A DNA stretch of 64,000 nucleotides from Zoogloea sp041917255. Lineage in GTDB: Bacteria > Pseudomonadota > Gammaproteobacteria > Burkholderiales > Rhodocyclaceae. Under the pieces are notes generated by a model, which saw only the letters and a program-made list of their open reading frames with translations, was not told the origin of the DNA and made no database searches. The stretch lies in NCBI GenBank assembly GCA_041917255.1, contig JAYRYA010000008.1:1-64000 (forward strand), read 5' to 3'. Positions 1 through 7,694 of this stretch are shown piece after piece (position 1 is the first letter of the stretch; every line of letters begins with the position of its first letter). The position numbers were made by a program, and so were the translations under genes.

Positions 1-554
1 CGGGCGTCGCTGGCCTGCTCCACGGCCTGGCGGCGCTGGGCGGCGTCGCTGGCGCTTACTTCGTAGCGGAACTCCTGCTCGGTGAGGGTGAGCTGGACCT
101 TGGAGCGCAGCGGCACGCCGCTGGGGCTGAAGTAATCGAAGACTTCCTGGTGGGACGAGATGACGCCGTTGAAGAGCAGCGTGCCCCAGCGGAACTGCAC
201 GCGCCGCGGGGCCTGCTCGCGCCCGCTGCCGAAGGTCTGCACCAGATCGGCGATGGGCTTGGTGCGCACGCGCACGTCGAGCATCTCTTCGCCGCCGGCA
301 TCGTCGTTGGTGTCGTCGTCGCGGGGGCGGGTGGAGTCGAAATAGCACTCGAAGGACAGCGTGGCCTTGGACGAGCCGACGTTCTGCACTTGCTGGCGGC
401 CGCGGCGGCTGCGGTCGCGTTGCTCACCGGCCGAGACCTTTAGGGTGAGCGTTTCGGGGTTGAAGTCGAGGGGAATGGCGCGGGCCTCCTCGACGTTGCG
501 ACCACCGGCGTCGAAGGGGACGAGCTTGGCACGGCGGAACTGGGCGGTGCTCAT
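1..554 (-). CDS. eCIS tube/baseplate-linking protein, Afp7/Pvc7-like (partial)
   Basis: The gene starts at 554 and runs off the left edge, leaving about 184 codons. The visible part begins MSTAQFRRAKLVPFD and carries the pattern of contractile-injection-system tube/LysM proteins: an early IPLDFNPETL segment, FECYFD, then VRFRWG-type strands (here VQFRWGTLLFNG) and a SKVQLTLTEQEF strand. In Afp/PVC clusters this protein joins the end of the tube to the spike and usually ends in a LysM domain. That domain would lie outside the window, so it is not seen. The start overlaps the stop of the upstream tube gene (ATGA), which indicates translational coupling. The family call rests on these segments plus the position after two sheath/tube pairs. 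Confidence 0.72.
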   Translation of the reverse strand, partial: MSTAQFRRAKLVPFDAGGRNVEEARAIPLDFNPETLTLKVSAGEQRDRSRRGRQQVQNVGSSKATLSFECYFDSTRPRDDDTNDDAGGEEMLDVRVRTKPIADLVQTFGSGREQAPRRVQFRWGTLLFNGVISSHQEVFDYFSPSGVPLRSKVQLTLTEQEFRYEVSASDAAQRRQAVEQASDA

Positions 555-1033
555 GACTGCTCCCGGCTCAGGCCTTCGTGGATGATGTGGAGCTCTTCGA
601 GGGCGACCTCGCGGGCGTTGCCGGCATTTAGGTCAACACACTTGACCTTTGTTGCGATGCCGTTGTCGAAACGCCACACGCCGGCATCGGCGGCGGTGCT
701 GTCGGCCTGGAGCACCCGGATCGTTCCGGACACGTAGGGCAGCGGAAAGGTGCCGTCCATGCAACGCTGGATCCACGTCCAGAAGGCCGGGTCGAGGGAC
801 AGACCGCGCTTGAGCACCAACGCTGGGTTGGTGGTCTTGCCGACCAGCTGACGGGCGCCGCGGTTGTAGCCGCCTTCGCGGAAGCTGACCGGCTCCATCG
901 TGATCTCCAGGCCCTGCACCTCCGAGAAGGCGCCCTTGCGCCCGCCAAGGGCCAGCCCTTCATCGCCGCCGAGGCCCGAGAGCTCGATCTGCACGGCAAA
1001 GTTGAAGTGGGTGAGCATGGCCTGGGCGGGCAT
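551..1033 (-). CDS. eCIS tail tube protein, second copy (gp19-like)
   Basis: This 160-residue protein has the fold signature of phage tail-tube proteins of the T4 gp19/Afp1-5 type: an N-terminal HFNFAVQIE strand, then FSEVQGLEITMEPVSF, a ALVLKRGL segment, a WTWIQRCMDG helix and a C-terminal VALEELHIIHEGL strand. Such proteins stack as hexameric rings inside the contractile sheath. The ATG overlaps the stop of the upstream sheath gene (TGATG). A second in-frame ATG lies five codons downstream (MLTHF). It is clearly diverged from the other tube protein at 3152-3607. In Afp-type particles, later tube paralogues form the rings next to the spike, and position suggests that role here. Confidence 0.8.
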   Translation of the reverse strand: MPAQAMLTHFNFAVQIELSGLGGDEGLALGGRKGAFSEVQGLEITMEPVSFREGGYNRGARQLVGKTTNPALVLKRGLSLDPAFWTWIQRCMDGTFPLPYVSGTIRVLQADSTAADAGVWRFDNGIATKVKCVDLNAGNAREVALEELHIIHEGLSREQS

Positions 1034-3114
1034 CAGAACACCTCGATGCGGGGATCGTCCGCGCCGCTGCGCACCAGGCGGAAGACGATGAATTCGGCCG
1101 GTACCGCCGGGGCGACGCCCACCTGCATGATGGCTCGCCCGGCGTCGAGATCGCCCTGGGTGTGGGTGGTGGCGTCGCAGCGGATGAAATAGCTGTCGGT
1201 GTCGGTGCGCCCGGCCAGGGCGCCGGCGTTGAACAGGGCCTTGAGGCGTCGGCGGGCAGTGCCGGCCATCGCCGACCACAGCACGGCGTCGTTGGGCTCG
1301 AAGGGCGCCCAGGCCAGATCGGCGGCGAGCTGGGCCTTGAGCCAGTCGATCAGGCGACGCACCGGGATGTGGGTCCAGTCCGGGTCGGTGGCGGTGGTAC
1401 GGGCGCCGAGGAGCATCAGCCCGCGCTCGGTGCGGCGGATTTCGTCGATGCGCTCCTCAAACAGGAAGCCGGGTTCGGGCAGGCCGGCGTCGTCGGCGCG
1501 AGCGAAGGCGCCCTGCACATTCCGATTGGCGGGCGCGCCCCACACGCCCGTGTCGTTCTCGACCTGGGCGGTGATGCCGCAGGCGGCGCCGGACGGCGGC
1601 ACGGTGGCGGCAGTGCCGTCGGCATCGACCCGTAGCCACGGCGTGTACAGCGCGGCGCGGGGGCTGGCGAGGGTGTGGCGCCACTGCACGATGTCGCCCG
1701 CACGCAGGCCGGGCGGCAGGTCGAGCAGCGCGATGCGTGCGCCGAGGGTTTCGCAGTGCTGGACGACGGCACGTTGGGCGGCTTGCAGCGCGTTGGCGTC
1801 GAAGCCGAGGCGCGGGTAGTCGAGGGCGTTGGCGGTGGTGTCGGCCTTGCCGCGGCTACACTGGACGCCAAAGCACAGCTCGTCGGGCAGGGCCGGCAGC
1901 ACGCTCACGGCTTCGGGCGGCGTGGGGTGGAGCAGATCGGGCAGGGTGACCAGTGCGACCGGCTCGAACGGGTGGGCCTGATCCCATACGGCGAGGGTGT
2001 CGAGGGCCGGCGGGCGGGCGTTGAAGGCGACGAAGCGGTGGTCGGAATCCTCGATGAGGTCGTCCAGCGCCATCGACGTGCCTTCGAAGAAATGCTCGCG
2101 CCCGGTGCTGGCGTTGGCGTCGCGGCCGTGGCGCGAGGCGGGCATCTCGGCAGCCGACAGCAGGATGCCGGTGGGTGCTGCCAGCAGCGCCTTGGTGGGC
2201 AGCAGCCAGGCGTCGACGAGCATCGCGCTGGGGCGTAGGTAGTCGGAACCCCACGGCTCGTCGGCGCTGCCCCAGATGCGGTCGGGTTCGGCGGCCGGGT
2301 CTTCGGGGTTGGGGGTGTCGGTGCGCGGCGGCAGCAGGGCTTCGCTGGCGGCCCGGCGGCCCAACAGGCGCGGCAGGAAGCGCGGGTGGCTGGGGTGGAG
2401 GGCGGCGTCGTCCCAGGTCTCGACGTGCTTGCCGTCGAGGTATACATCGAGCCGCAGGGTGAGCTCGACGGCGGCGGTGAGCAACTCGGCGTCGAGGAAA
2501 GGTGCGGTGGGCGTGGGCACCAGAATGGGCTGCCGGGCGGCGTCGAGGGCAACCCGGAAGTAGCGGTTGCGCGGCGCGGCGCCGGGGCTCGTCGGTCGGC
2601 CGGTGAAGCGCAGGGTGGCGCCCACCGCGGGGCGGTCGGGCGGAATGCGGATGGCGTGGGTGATGGGATCGAAGCCGAGTGCGACCGGGCGCTGGATGAG
2701 CTGGGCACGCACCTGCAGCCGGTTGCCCCAGCTGCCCGGGTTGCGCGCGGCGATGCGCACCTGACGCCGCGAGCTGCCGCGCACGGCCTTGAAGCCGGGC
2801 ACCAGCAGCCGGGTGGTGCGGATGTTCACGTGATCGACGCATCGCACCACCACGCAGCGGCGGCCGCCGTTGGCAAAGAACAGGCGCACCGCCAGGGGCA
2901 GTTGCAGCCCAGGCAGGGCGCGGCCGAAGATCGCCTCGAACTGACGGGCGTCGTCGATGACGACCGGCGTGTTCACCGGCCCCCGCTCGGCGAGCCCGAT
3001 CAGGGCGGCGACATCCAGACGCACCCGCTGGCGCGTGGCCACGGCGGGTCGTTCTTCGTAGATGCCGGGCGGCAGCCCGGGACGCCACAGGCTGCCCAGC
3101 AGCGCGACGGTCAT
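1033..3114 (-). CDS. eCIS contractile sheath protein, long divergent paralogue
   Basis: A 693-residue tail-sheath family protein. The N-terminus has the sheath opening LPPGIYEERPAV. The C-terminal third follows the other sheath of this locus: GART..DPDWTHI, FEPND, YFIRCD and VGVAPAVPAEFIVFRLV. Sheath subunits wrap the tube and contract to drive it into the target. The protein is about 80 residues longer than its neighbour. The middle is poorly conserved and rich in Pro, Ala and Arg, so the extra length probably forms surface-exposed domains. It lies 37 bases after the first tube gene. Afp and PVC particles also have more than one sheath type, with minor sheaths near the baseplate. Confidence 0.85.
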   Translation of the reverse strand: MTVALLGSLWRPGLPPGIYEERPAVATRQRVRLDVAALIGLAERGPVNTPVVIDDARQFEAIFGRALPGLQLPLAVRLFFANGGRRCVVVRCVDHVNIRTTRLLVPGFKAVRGSSRRQVRIAARNPGSWGNRLQVRAQLIQRPVALGFDPITHAIRIPPDRPAVGATLRFTGRPTSPGAAPRNRYFRVALDAARQPILVPTPTAPFLDAELLTAAVELTLRLDVYLDGKHVETWDDAALHPSHPRFLPRLLGRRAASEALLPPRTDTPNPEDPAAEPDRIWGSADEPWGSDYLRPSAMLVDAWLLPTKALLAAPTGILLSAAEMPASRHGRDANASTGREHFFEGTSMALDDLIEDSDHRFVAFNARPPALDTLAVWDQAHPFEPVALVTLPDLLHPTPPEAVSVLPALPDELCFGVQCSRGKADTTANALDYPRLGFDANALQAAQRAVVQHCETLGARIALLDLPPGLRAGDIVQWRHTLASPRAALYTPWLRVDADGTAATVPPSGAACGITAQVENDTGVWGAPANRNVQGAFARADDAGLPEPGFLFEERIDEIRRTERGLMLLGARTTATDPDWTHIPVRRLIDWLKAQLAADLAWAPFEPNDAVLWSAMAGTARRRLKALFNAGALAGRTDTDSYFIRCDATTHTQGDLDAGRAIMQVGVAPAVPAEFIVFRLVRSGADDPRIEVF

Positions 3115-3151
3115 GAGATGGGCCTCAGGTCAGGTCGGTTCTGGCTGCGGC

Positions 3152-3607
3152 TTATTCGAACTCCAGGTCTTCGCAGACCAGGGTGAGCTCTTCCATCGCC
3201 ACGTCGGAGGCGCCCTTGGCGGCGAGCGTGGGGCCTGTCCATTTGGACGGACGGGCGTTGATGAGCTTCCACTGGGCGACGGTGCTGCCCCGGTCTTCGC
3301 TCATCAGCTCGATGACGACGGTGGCGCGGGCGTCCATGTTGCCGCGGCGCACCTGATTGACCCAGTTCCACAGATCGAGCGAGGCGATCATGCCGCGCTT
3401 GAGGGTCACGTCGCCCGCCTTGTACATCAGCGGGACCTTGCGGGGCCGGTTGAAGGCGTCGGTGCCCTCGCGGTAGTCGGCGTGGGTGATCTCGGTGGAC
3501 AGCCCCGAGACATCCGAGAAGCCGCCGCGAAACTCGCCGCCGCTCGCCGGGTTGATGGTGACCTTGAAGTTGAACGGGCCGTAGGGGTCTTCACGCAGGG
3601 TGGCCAT
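3152..3607 (-). CDS. eCIS tail tube protein, first copy (gp19-like)
   Basis: A 151-residue inner-tube protein of the T4 gp19/Afp1 family. Family marks are the N-terminal PYGPFNFKVTI strand, FSDVSGLSTEI, the KAGDVTLKRGM segment, LWNWVNQVRRG and the C-terminal VAMEELTLVCEDLEF. These proteins form the hexameric rings of the rigid tube. A good ribosome binding site (AGGAGACC) sits just before the ATG. The gene follows the main sheath by 34 bases, so sheath and tube are made as a pair. It is the most conventional tube protein here and probably the major one. Confidence 0.88.
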   Translation of the reverse strand: MATLREDPYGPFNFKVTINPASGGEFRGGFSDVSGLSTEITHADYREGTDAFNRPRKVPLMYKAGDVTLKRGMIASLDLWNWVNQVRRGNMDARATVVIELMSEDRGSTVAQWKLINARPSKWTGPTLAAKGASDVAMEELTLVCEDLEFE

Positions 3608-3641
3608 TGCCGGTCTCCTTTGAAGCTTCGGTTATCGGTGC

Positions 3642-5483
3642 TCAGACGATGGACGCGTCGGCGGTCCATTGGCCGATGCGGAAGATCACGAACTCGGCCG
3701 GCTTGGTGGGCGCGACGCCGATCAGGCAGACCAGACGGCCGTTGTCGAGATCCGACTGACTCATGGTGCTGCGGTCGCAGCGCACGAAGTAGGCGTCCTC
3801 GGGCTTTGAGCCGAGCAGCGCGCCGGTTCGCCATACGTCGTACAGGAAGCCTTCGATGGTGAGGCGGATCTTGAGCCACAGCTCTTCGTTGTTTGGCTCG
3901 AACACCGCCCACTGGGTGGAGCGGTCGATGGAGTGCTCGAGGTAGATGAACAGCCGGCGGACGTTGATGTAAGTCCATTCGGGATCGGAGCTGATGGTGC
4001 GGGCGCCCCACACGCGGTAGCCGCGGCCTTCGAAGAAGCGCAGGCAGTTGATGCCCTCGGGGTTGAGCACGTCCTGCTCGCCCTTGTTGACGTTGCGCGA
4101 AAAGCGCAGCACGCCGCGCACGGTTTCGTTGGCCGGCGCCTTGTGCACGCCGCGCTCGATGTCGCTGCGGGCGTAGATGCCGGCCATCGCGCCCTCGGGC
4201 GAGTACAGCACGGTTTCGCGGGCACTGCCGGGCATGCTGGCGACGAGCCACGGGTAGTACATGGCGGCGTACTTGGAATCGTGCTGGCCGCGTATCTGGC
4301 GGATGGTGGCCTGATCTGCCTCTCGCGGGCCGGCGAGGATGGCGAAGCGGTAGCGCAGGTTTTCGCAGTGGCTTACCAGCGCGTCGCGCACGGCCTGGTC
4401 GATGGGCGAGGCGAGGGCGGCCGAGCCCGGTGCGGCGACGATGGCGATGTCTTCGATCTCGGCCAGTGCGGCAAGGCCGGTCGCGTCGTGGCCGCTGCCA
4501 CCGCCGGTGAAGGCCGCGGCGTCCGGGGAGATGCCGTCACTGCCGCCGGAAAGGGTGATCGGCGAGGCGGCAACGAGGCCGGTGAGCAGATCGCGGGCGA
4601 AGGTGGTGCGCTGGGCGGCGACGCTGGGCAGGTCGACCATTGCGTCGAAGTAGATGCGCTGGCTGCGGTCGGCGGGCGGCTCGATGCCGGCGTCCGGGTC
4701 TTCGTGGCGCAGCACGCGGCCGATGAACAGGTCGGAATCCGGGTGGGGTGACAGGCGCTGGATCTGCTCGCTGCGGGTGCCGGTGGAGCCGTCCAGATTG
4801 GGGCCGACGCCGATGTCGACGGTGATCTTCTGAACCGCGGCGAGGGCAGCGCCGTTGAGATCGAGGGTGCCGCCGGCGTTGGTGAGGAGCGGGTTGCCCG
4901 CCGCATCGAAGCTGACGCTGTAAAGGTTGGCGCCCGTGATGGCATTGGGGCCGGTGGCGGTGACGGCGCTTTCCTTGAGGGCGCCGGCTTCGACCACGTC
5001 GCCGAGCCGAAGGCCCATCACGCGGCGGCTGCCGGCGGTGCCGGTGAGAAGGTTGCCGCTACGGGTGGCCGCCACCTTGACCACCACATTGCCGGCCCGG
5101 CCAGGAAAGCGGGCGCGCAGGAAGCGGTCGGTGCCAAGCACCGAGATGGCGCTGCTGGCCGAGCGACTGCCGGCAACCGAGCCGCCGCCGGTGGGTACGA
5201 AGATGCGCGACACATACACCCGCTTGCCGCCGTTCTCGAAGAACAAGCGCACCGCATGGGCGAGCTGGTTGGTGGTGGGCACGCCGCCCAACAGCACGTC
5301 ATCGCCATCGCCGAAATAGCGCTGGAACTCCTCGAAGCCGGTGACGAGGGTGGGCAGACCGGCGGTGGGGCCGAAGCGGGCCTGGCCGACAAAGCCGGCG
5401 GTGGAGGTCGCCACGCCCTCGATGGACTTGGCGCGGAAGCTGGTTTCTTCGACGTAAACTCCCGGGGCGAGGTATTCAGGCAT
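3642..5483 (-). CDS. eCIS contractile sheath protein (major)
   Basis: A 613-residue phage-tail-sheath family protein opening with the classic YLAPGVYVEE motif. The C-terminal sheath domain is complete: YRVWGARTISSDPEWTYINVR, FEPNNEELW, YFVRCD and VGVAPTKPAEFVIFRIG. A middle insertion of roughly residues 100-330, rich in Gly, Ala, Ser and Thr, probably forms the outward-facing domain. The ATG is preceded by GGAGG at good spacing. Its place directly before the first tube gene and the standard N-terminus suggest it is the main sheath subunit. Two sheath genes in one operon set this locus apart from a simple R-type pyocin, which has one. Confidence 0.9.
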   Translation of the reverse strand: MPEYLAPGVYVEETSFRAKSIEGVATSTAGFVGQARFGPTAGLPTLVTGFEEFQRYFGDGDDVLLGGVPTTNQLAHAVRLFFENGGKRVYVSRIFVPTGGGSVAGSRSASSAISVLGTDRFLRARFPGRAGNVVVKVAATRSGNLLTGTAGSRRVMGLRLGDVVEAGALKESAVTATGPNAITGANLYSVSFDAAGNPLLTNAGGTLDLNGAALAAVQKITVDIGVGPNLDGSTGTRSEQIQRLSPHPDSDLFIGRVLRHEDPDAGIEPPADRSQRIYFDAMVDLPSVAAQRTTFARDLLTGLVAASPITLSGGSDGISPDAAAFTGGGSGHDATGLAALAEIEDIAIVAAPGSAALASPIDQAVRDALVSHCENLRYRFAILAGPREADQATIRQIRGQHDSKYAAMYYPWLVASMPGSARETVLYSPEGAMAGIYARSDIERGVHKAPANETVRGVLRFSRNVNKGEQDVLNPEGINCLRFFEGRGYRVWGARTISSDPEWTYINVRRLFIYLEHSIDRSTQWAVFEPNNEELWLKIRLTIEGFLYDVWRTGALLGSKPEDAYFVRCDRSTMSQSDLDNGRLVCLIGVAPTKPAEFVIFRIGQWTADASIV

Positions 5484-5501
5484 TTCGAGCCTCCATCTTG
5501 G

Positions 5502-6356
5502 CTAAGGTAACAACTCGATATCCAGCCGGACCCGTGCGCCGACCGAAACCGAAGCGGGCGGATTCTGACCGCCGACCTGCGGATGCAGGGTGCCGTCAGC
5601 CTCACGCAGTTGGAAGTCCCGCGGCAGGAACAGCGCATTGCGCTCAGTCGCGGTGAGTCCGAAGACATTGGCCGGCTGTCCGGCGAGAAAACCTTTGGTT
5701 GCGAGCGCCGTGGCCAGGGCCGGGCGCGGGGCGAACACCGTGAGCGCGCGGTCGAAGGCGCGCAGCGGCGGGGTCACGCTGCGGTCGATGACCTCGAAGG
5801 GCAGCACCAGCAGGTAGCTGCCGTCGGGGCCGCTGAGGGCGGTCACGCTGTCGGTGACAGCGCCCCGCACGGTGGCGACGCCAAGAAGCGCGCCGGGCAC
5901 CGGCCGGCCGGCATCCCGCAGCACGCCCCACAGGGCGCTGGTGCCGGGCGGGAGGGCCATGGTGAGGCCTGGGCGCAGGGCAACTTCGGGGTAGGCTGGC
6001 GCGGGCGTCGCGGGGGGGGATTCGCCGGTTTCCAGGGCGGCCTTGAGATCGGCCCGGTCGGGCACGGTAGCGGTGATCGCCTGGGATTGGTAGCGACCGC
6101 TGGGGTCGTCGATCTCGATGCGGGTTTCGCCGGCAGGGATGTCGAGGAAGCCGTAGAGGCCGGTGGATTGATGCCACAAGGGACGTTCGGCCTGGCCGGC
6201 GACGCGCACGCGCAGGGCCGGGATCGGAGTGAGGCCGGGTTCGCTGCCGTCGGTGAGATGACGCAAGGCCTTGACCGCCAGCACGCCGACGGCAGCGATC
6301 CGGTCTGGTGAGTGGCGGGCGGCCCAGCCCAGGGGCGTGTCGGTGGCGGCGAGCAT
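5502..6356 (-). CDS. Unknown eCIS-operon protein, carboxypeptidase-regulatory-like beta fold
   Basis: This 284-residue protein lies between the DUF4255 cap gene and the major sheath gene. The ATG overlaps the upstream stop (TGATG). Two beta-sandwich-like parts can be seen. The first, residues about 50-95, contains YGFLDIPAGETRIEI. The second, about 150-200, reads WGVLRDAGRPVPGALLGV followed by GPDGSYLLVLPF, which resembles carboxypeptidase-D regulatory-like domains. A Pro/Ala linker separates them. There is no signal peptide or membrane segment. Proteins with such a domain occur at this position in some eCIS operons. Whether it is structural, decorates the sheath or helps assembly cannot be told from the sequence. 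Confidence 0.6.
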   Translation of the reverse strand: MLAATDTPLGWAARHSPDRIAAVGVLAVKALRHLTDGSEPGLTPIPALRVRVAGQAERPLWHQSTGLYGFLDIPAGETRIEIDDPSGRYQSQAITATVPDRADLKAALETGESPPATPAPAYPEVALRPGLTMALPPGTSALWGVLRDAGRPVPGALLGVATVRGAVTDSVTALSGPDGSYLLVLPFEVIDRSVTPPLRAFDRALTVFAPRPALATALATKGFLAGQPANVFGLTATERNALFLPRDFQLREADGTLHPQVGGQNPPASVSVGARVRLDIELLP

Positions 6357-6922
6357 CACGGCACCTGGGTTGTGAAGACCAACGTGCGGGAGTCGGCGAT
6401 GGCCGGATCGGGCCGCTCGCGGGCGGCGAGCCGGGCGGTGCGCACGACGTAGGGCACCGACAGCTGGTAGGGTGGCTCCAGGCTGTCCCACAGGCGCAGC
6501 ATGTCTTCGGTGCTGAGGTGGTTGATCGCAACCCGCAGGCTGTCCTCGGGTTCCCACGGGTAGGTGGGGTCGAGGAGCGGGCCGGTGATGATCGCGTGGC
6601 GATCCAGGATGTCCATGCAGCGCGCCAGCATTACCTGCTCGCCTTCGGCATTACGCTGGCCCCACACGGTGAGCAGGTAGTGGAGCTCAAGCCCCAGGGC
6701 CTGGCGGCGGGGCGCGTTGGGGGAGATGCGGGGGAGATCGACGTTGCGCCGGGATTCGTCCACCTCTACACGGTAGAGGAACAGCGCGACCTTGTTGGTG
6801 ATGGTGCCGGTGAAATTGCGGGTGGAAAACAGCTGGACATCGTAGCCGTCGAGCCCGCCGGAGGCGACGAGCTGATCCTCGATCAGGCGTCGGAGGGTGG
6901 CGCTTGTCCCAGCTATGAACAT
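6356..6922 (-). CDS. DUF4255/Pvc16-type tail cap protein of eCIS
   Basis: A 188-residue protein of the DUF4255 family, the N-terminal domain of Pvc16/Afp16. In Afp and PVC particles it ends the sheath and tube at the tip away from the baseplate and sets particle length. Visible family features are the N-terminal helix with TLRRLIEDQL, the VALFLYRVEVDESRRN strand, LGLELHYLLTVWG, the LARCMDILDRH helix and LWDSLEPPYQLSVPYVVR near the end. It is the first gene of the eCIS transcription unit, as in many eCIS loci. The ATG at 6922 has an AGGG about 12 bases upstream. This gene is the strongest single marker that the locus is an eCIS and not a tailed prophage. Confidence 0.85.
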   Translation of the reverse strand: MFIAGTSATLRRLIEDQLVASGGLDGYDVQLFSTRNFTGTITNKVALFLYRVEVDESRRNVDLPRISPNAPRRQALGLELHYLLTVWGQRNAEGEQVMLARCMDILDRHAIITGPLLDPTYPWEPEDSLRVAINHLSTEDMLRLWDSLEPPYQLSVPYVVRTARLAARERPDPAIADSRTLVFTTQVP

Positions 6923-7062
6923 TTCATCGTTTTCCCTGGCAGGGCCATTGGTACGACGTTGGATGTCTGCGTGCCACGGCTACCGATCAGCACGTCTCCA
7001 TATGAAGTTACACCATTCTGGAGAAAGGTAAAACCATGGCAGTGGGAATAAACAGCTTTGTA

Positions 7063-7137
7063 ACATGTCGGCGCCCCGCAATCGGGGGAAATCACGGATA
7101 AGGGCGTCTGTGAAGGTGCGAGCCGCTGCCGACATGT
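7063..7137. repeat. Inverted repeat ACATGTCGGC upstream of eCIS
   Basis: The 10-base arm ACATGTCGGC at 7063-7072 is matched exactly by its reverse complement at 7128-7137, with 55 bases between. Each arm contains the palindrome ACATGT. The spacing suits a looped or cooperatively bound operator better than a simple hairpin. It lies about 140-215 bases upstream of the first eCIS start codon. A regulatory role is inference only. Confidence 0.45.
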
Positions 7138-7157
7138 CAGGATGATGGTTGAAACCG

Positions 7158-7218
7158 CCCGCCTTGACTGCCTCTGCCAGTGCAGTCAAGCACATGCTAT
7201 TTGGCAAATCAAGGCGGG
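7158..7218. repeat. Overlapping, mutually exclusive stems upstream of eCIS
   Basis: CTTGACTGC at 7163-7171 pairs perfectly with GCAGTCAAG at 7182-7190 (9 pairs, 10-base loop). The overlapping CCCGCCTTGA at 7158-7167 pairs perfectly with TCAAGGCGGG at 7209-7218. Both cannot form at once, because they share TTGA. On RNA this would be a switchable pair of hairpins. On the minus strand it follows the small gene ending at 7269 and precedes the eCIS operon, so it could be a 3' end, an attenuator or an operator. No U-tract follows either stem. Confidence 0.45.
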
Positions 7219-7268
7219 GTGGTGGCGCCCGACGAATGGTACTGCCCGGGTTGGGCGGGTCAGGGCGT

Positions 7269-7616
7269 TCAGCTGGGCTGGCGGAGCTTCTTTTCGGCCC
7301 ACAGCGCGCGGGCAAAGGCCTTCCAGGCGTCGCCGCCGTGGCTCTCGAAGCCGGCTGCGGATGCACTCTCCTGCATCGTGCGCAGCATCAGCCCGGCGAG
7401 GCCGAAGAGTTCCAGCTTGGCGAGGCGGGTGTAGTCGAGATGGGCGGCGTCGAGCTGCTTGTTCTTGTCGGCGGCGCCGGCAAAATCCAGCGCCTCCCTG
7501 GCGAGGGCGCGCACAGTGTCTTCGTTGGTCCAGTCGATGCCGAGGGCGACGCCCTTGCGTTCGATCTCGAGTTCGATGTCTTTCGTGTCCTGGGCGTAGT
7601 TTTCAAAGCTGGCCAT
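7269..7616 (-). CDS. Hypothetical small helical protein
   Basis: This 115-residue protein is not recognised. The start at 7616 (MASFENYAQD) is chosen because a strong GGAG site lies just before it; an upstream in-frame start would extend into a basic, low-quality stretch. The protein is soluble, without signal peptide or membrane segment, and predominantly helical by eye: a charged N-terminal helix (IELEIERKG), an LAREALDFAGAADK helix and a LAKLELFGLAGLMLRTM amphipathic helix. It has no cysteine. It lies between the pirin gene and the eCIS upstream region on the same strand as both. It may be an accessory gene of either or neither. Confidence 0.55.
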   Translation of the reverse strand: MASFENYAQDTKDIELEIERKGVALGIDWTNEDTVRALAREALDFAGAADKNKQLDAAHLDYTRLAKLELFGLAGLMLRTMQESASAAGFESHGGDAWKAFARALWAEKKLRQPS

Positions 7617-7694
7617 GGCGTGCTCCTTTTTTCGATCTCCTGAATGTGACACGGCGCCGTAGCGCCGTGTTCGGGTTTTTGGTGTGCCGATGTT

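Larger units (their letters stand above)
6923..7268. promoter_or_regulatory. Non-coding region upstream of the eCIS operon
   Basis: There are 346 bases between the eCIS cap gene and the end of the small gene at 7269. The stretch is visibly richer in A and T than the genes around it, and I see no credible coding frame. The eCIS promoter should lie here. On the minus strand a weak pair, TTTACC and TAACTT with 16 bases between them (about 7007-7034), is the best candidate but is not convincing. The region holds two sets of inverted repeats, listed separately. The second set could also act as the 3' end of the small gene's transcript, but there is no T-tract. Confidence 0.4.

Noticed and set aside
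1..6922. R-type pyocin or prophage tail module
   Set aside because: Two sheath and two tube genes plus a DUF4255 cap are eCIS features. No lysis, tape-measure or fibre genes are visible, although the left part of the locus is missing.
6913..7095. A 60-codon frame overlapping the start of the DUF4255 gene, possible leader peptide
   Set aside because: No ribosome site, no conserved pattern, and it crosses one arm of the inverted repeat; chance is more likely.
6980..7366. A 128-codon minus-strand frame overlapping the small gene and the gap
   Set aside because: Its first part is the shadow of the gene at 7269-7616, and the rest has no protein-like pattern or start signal.
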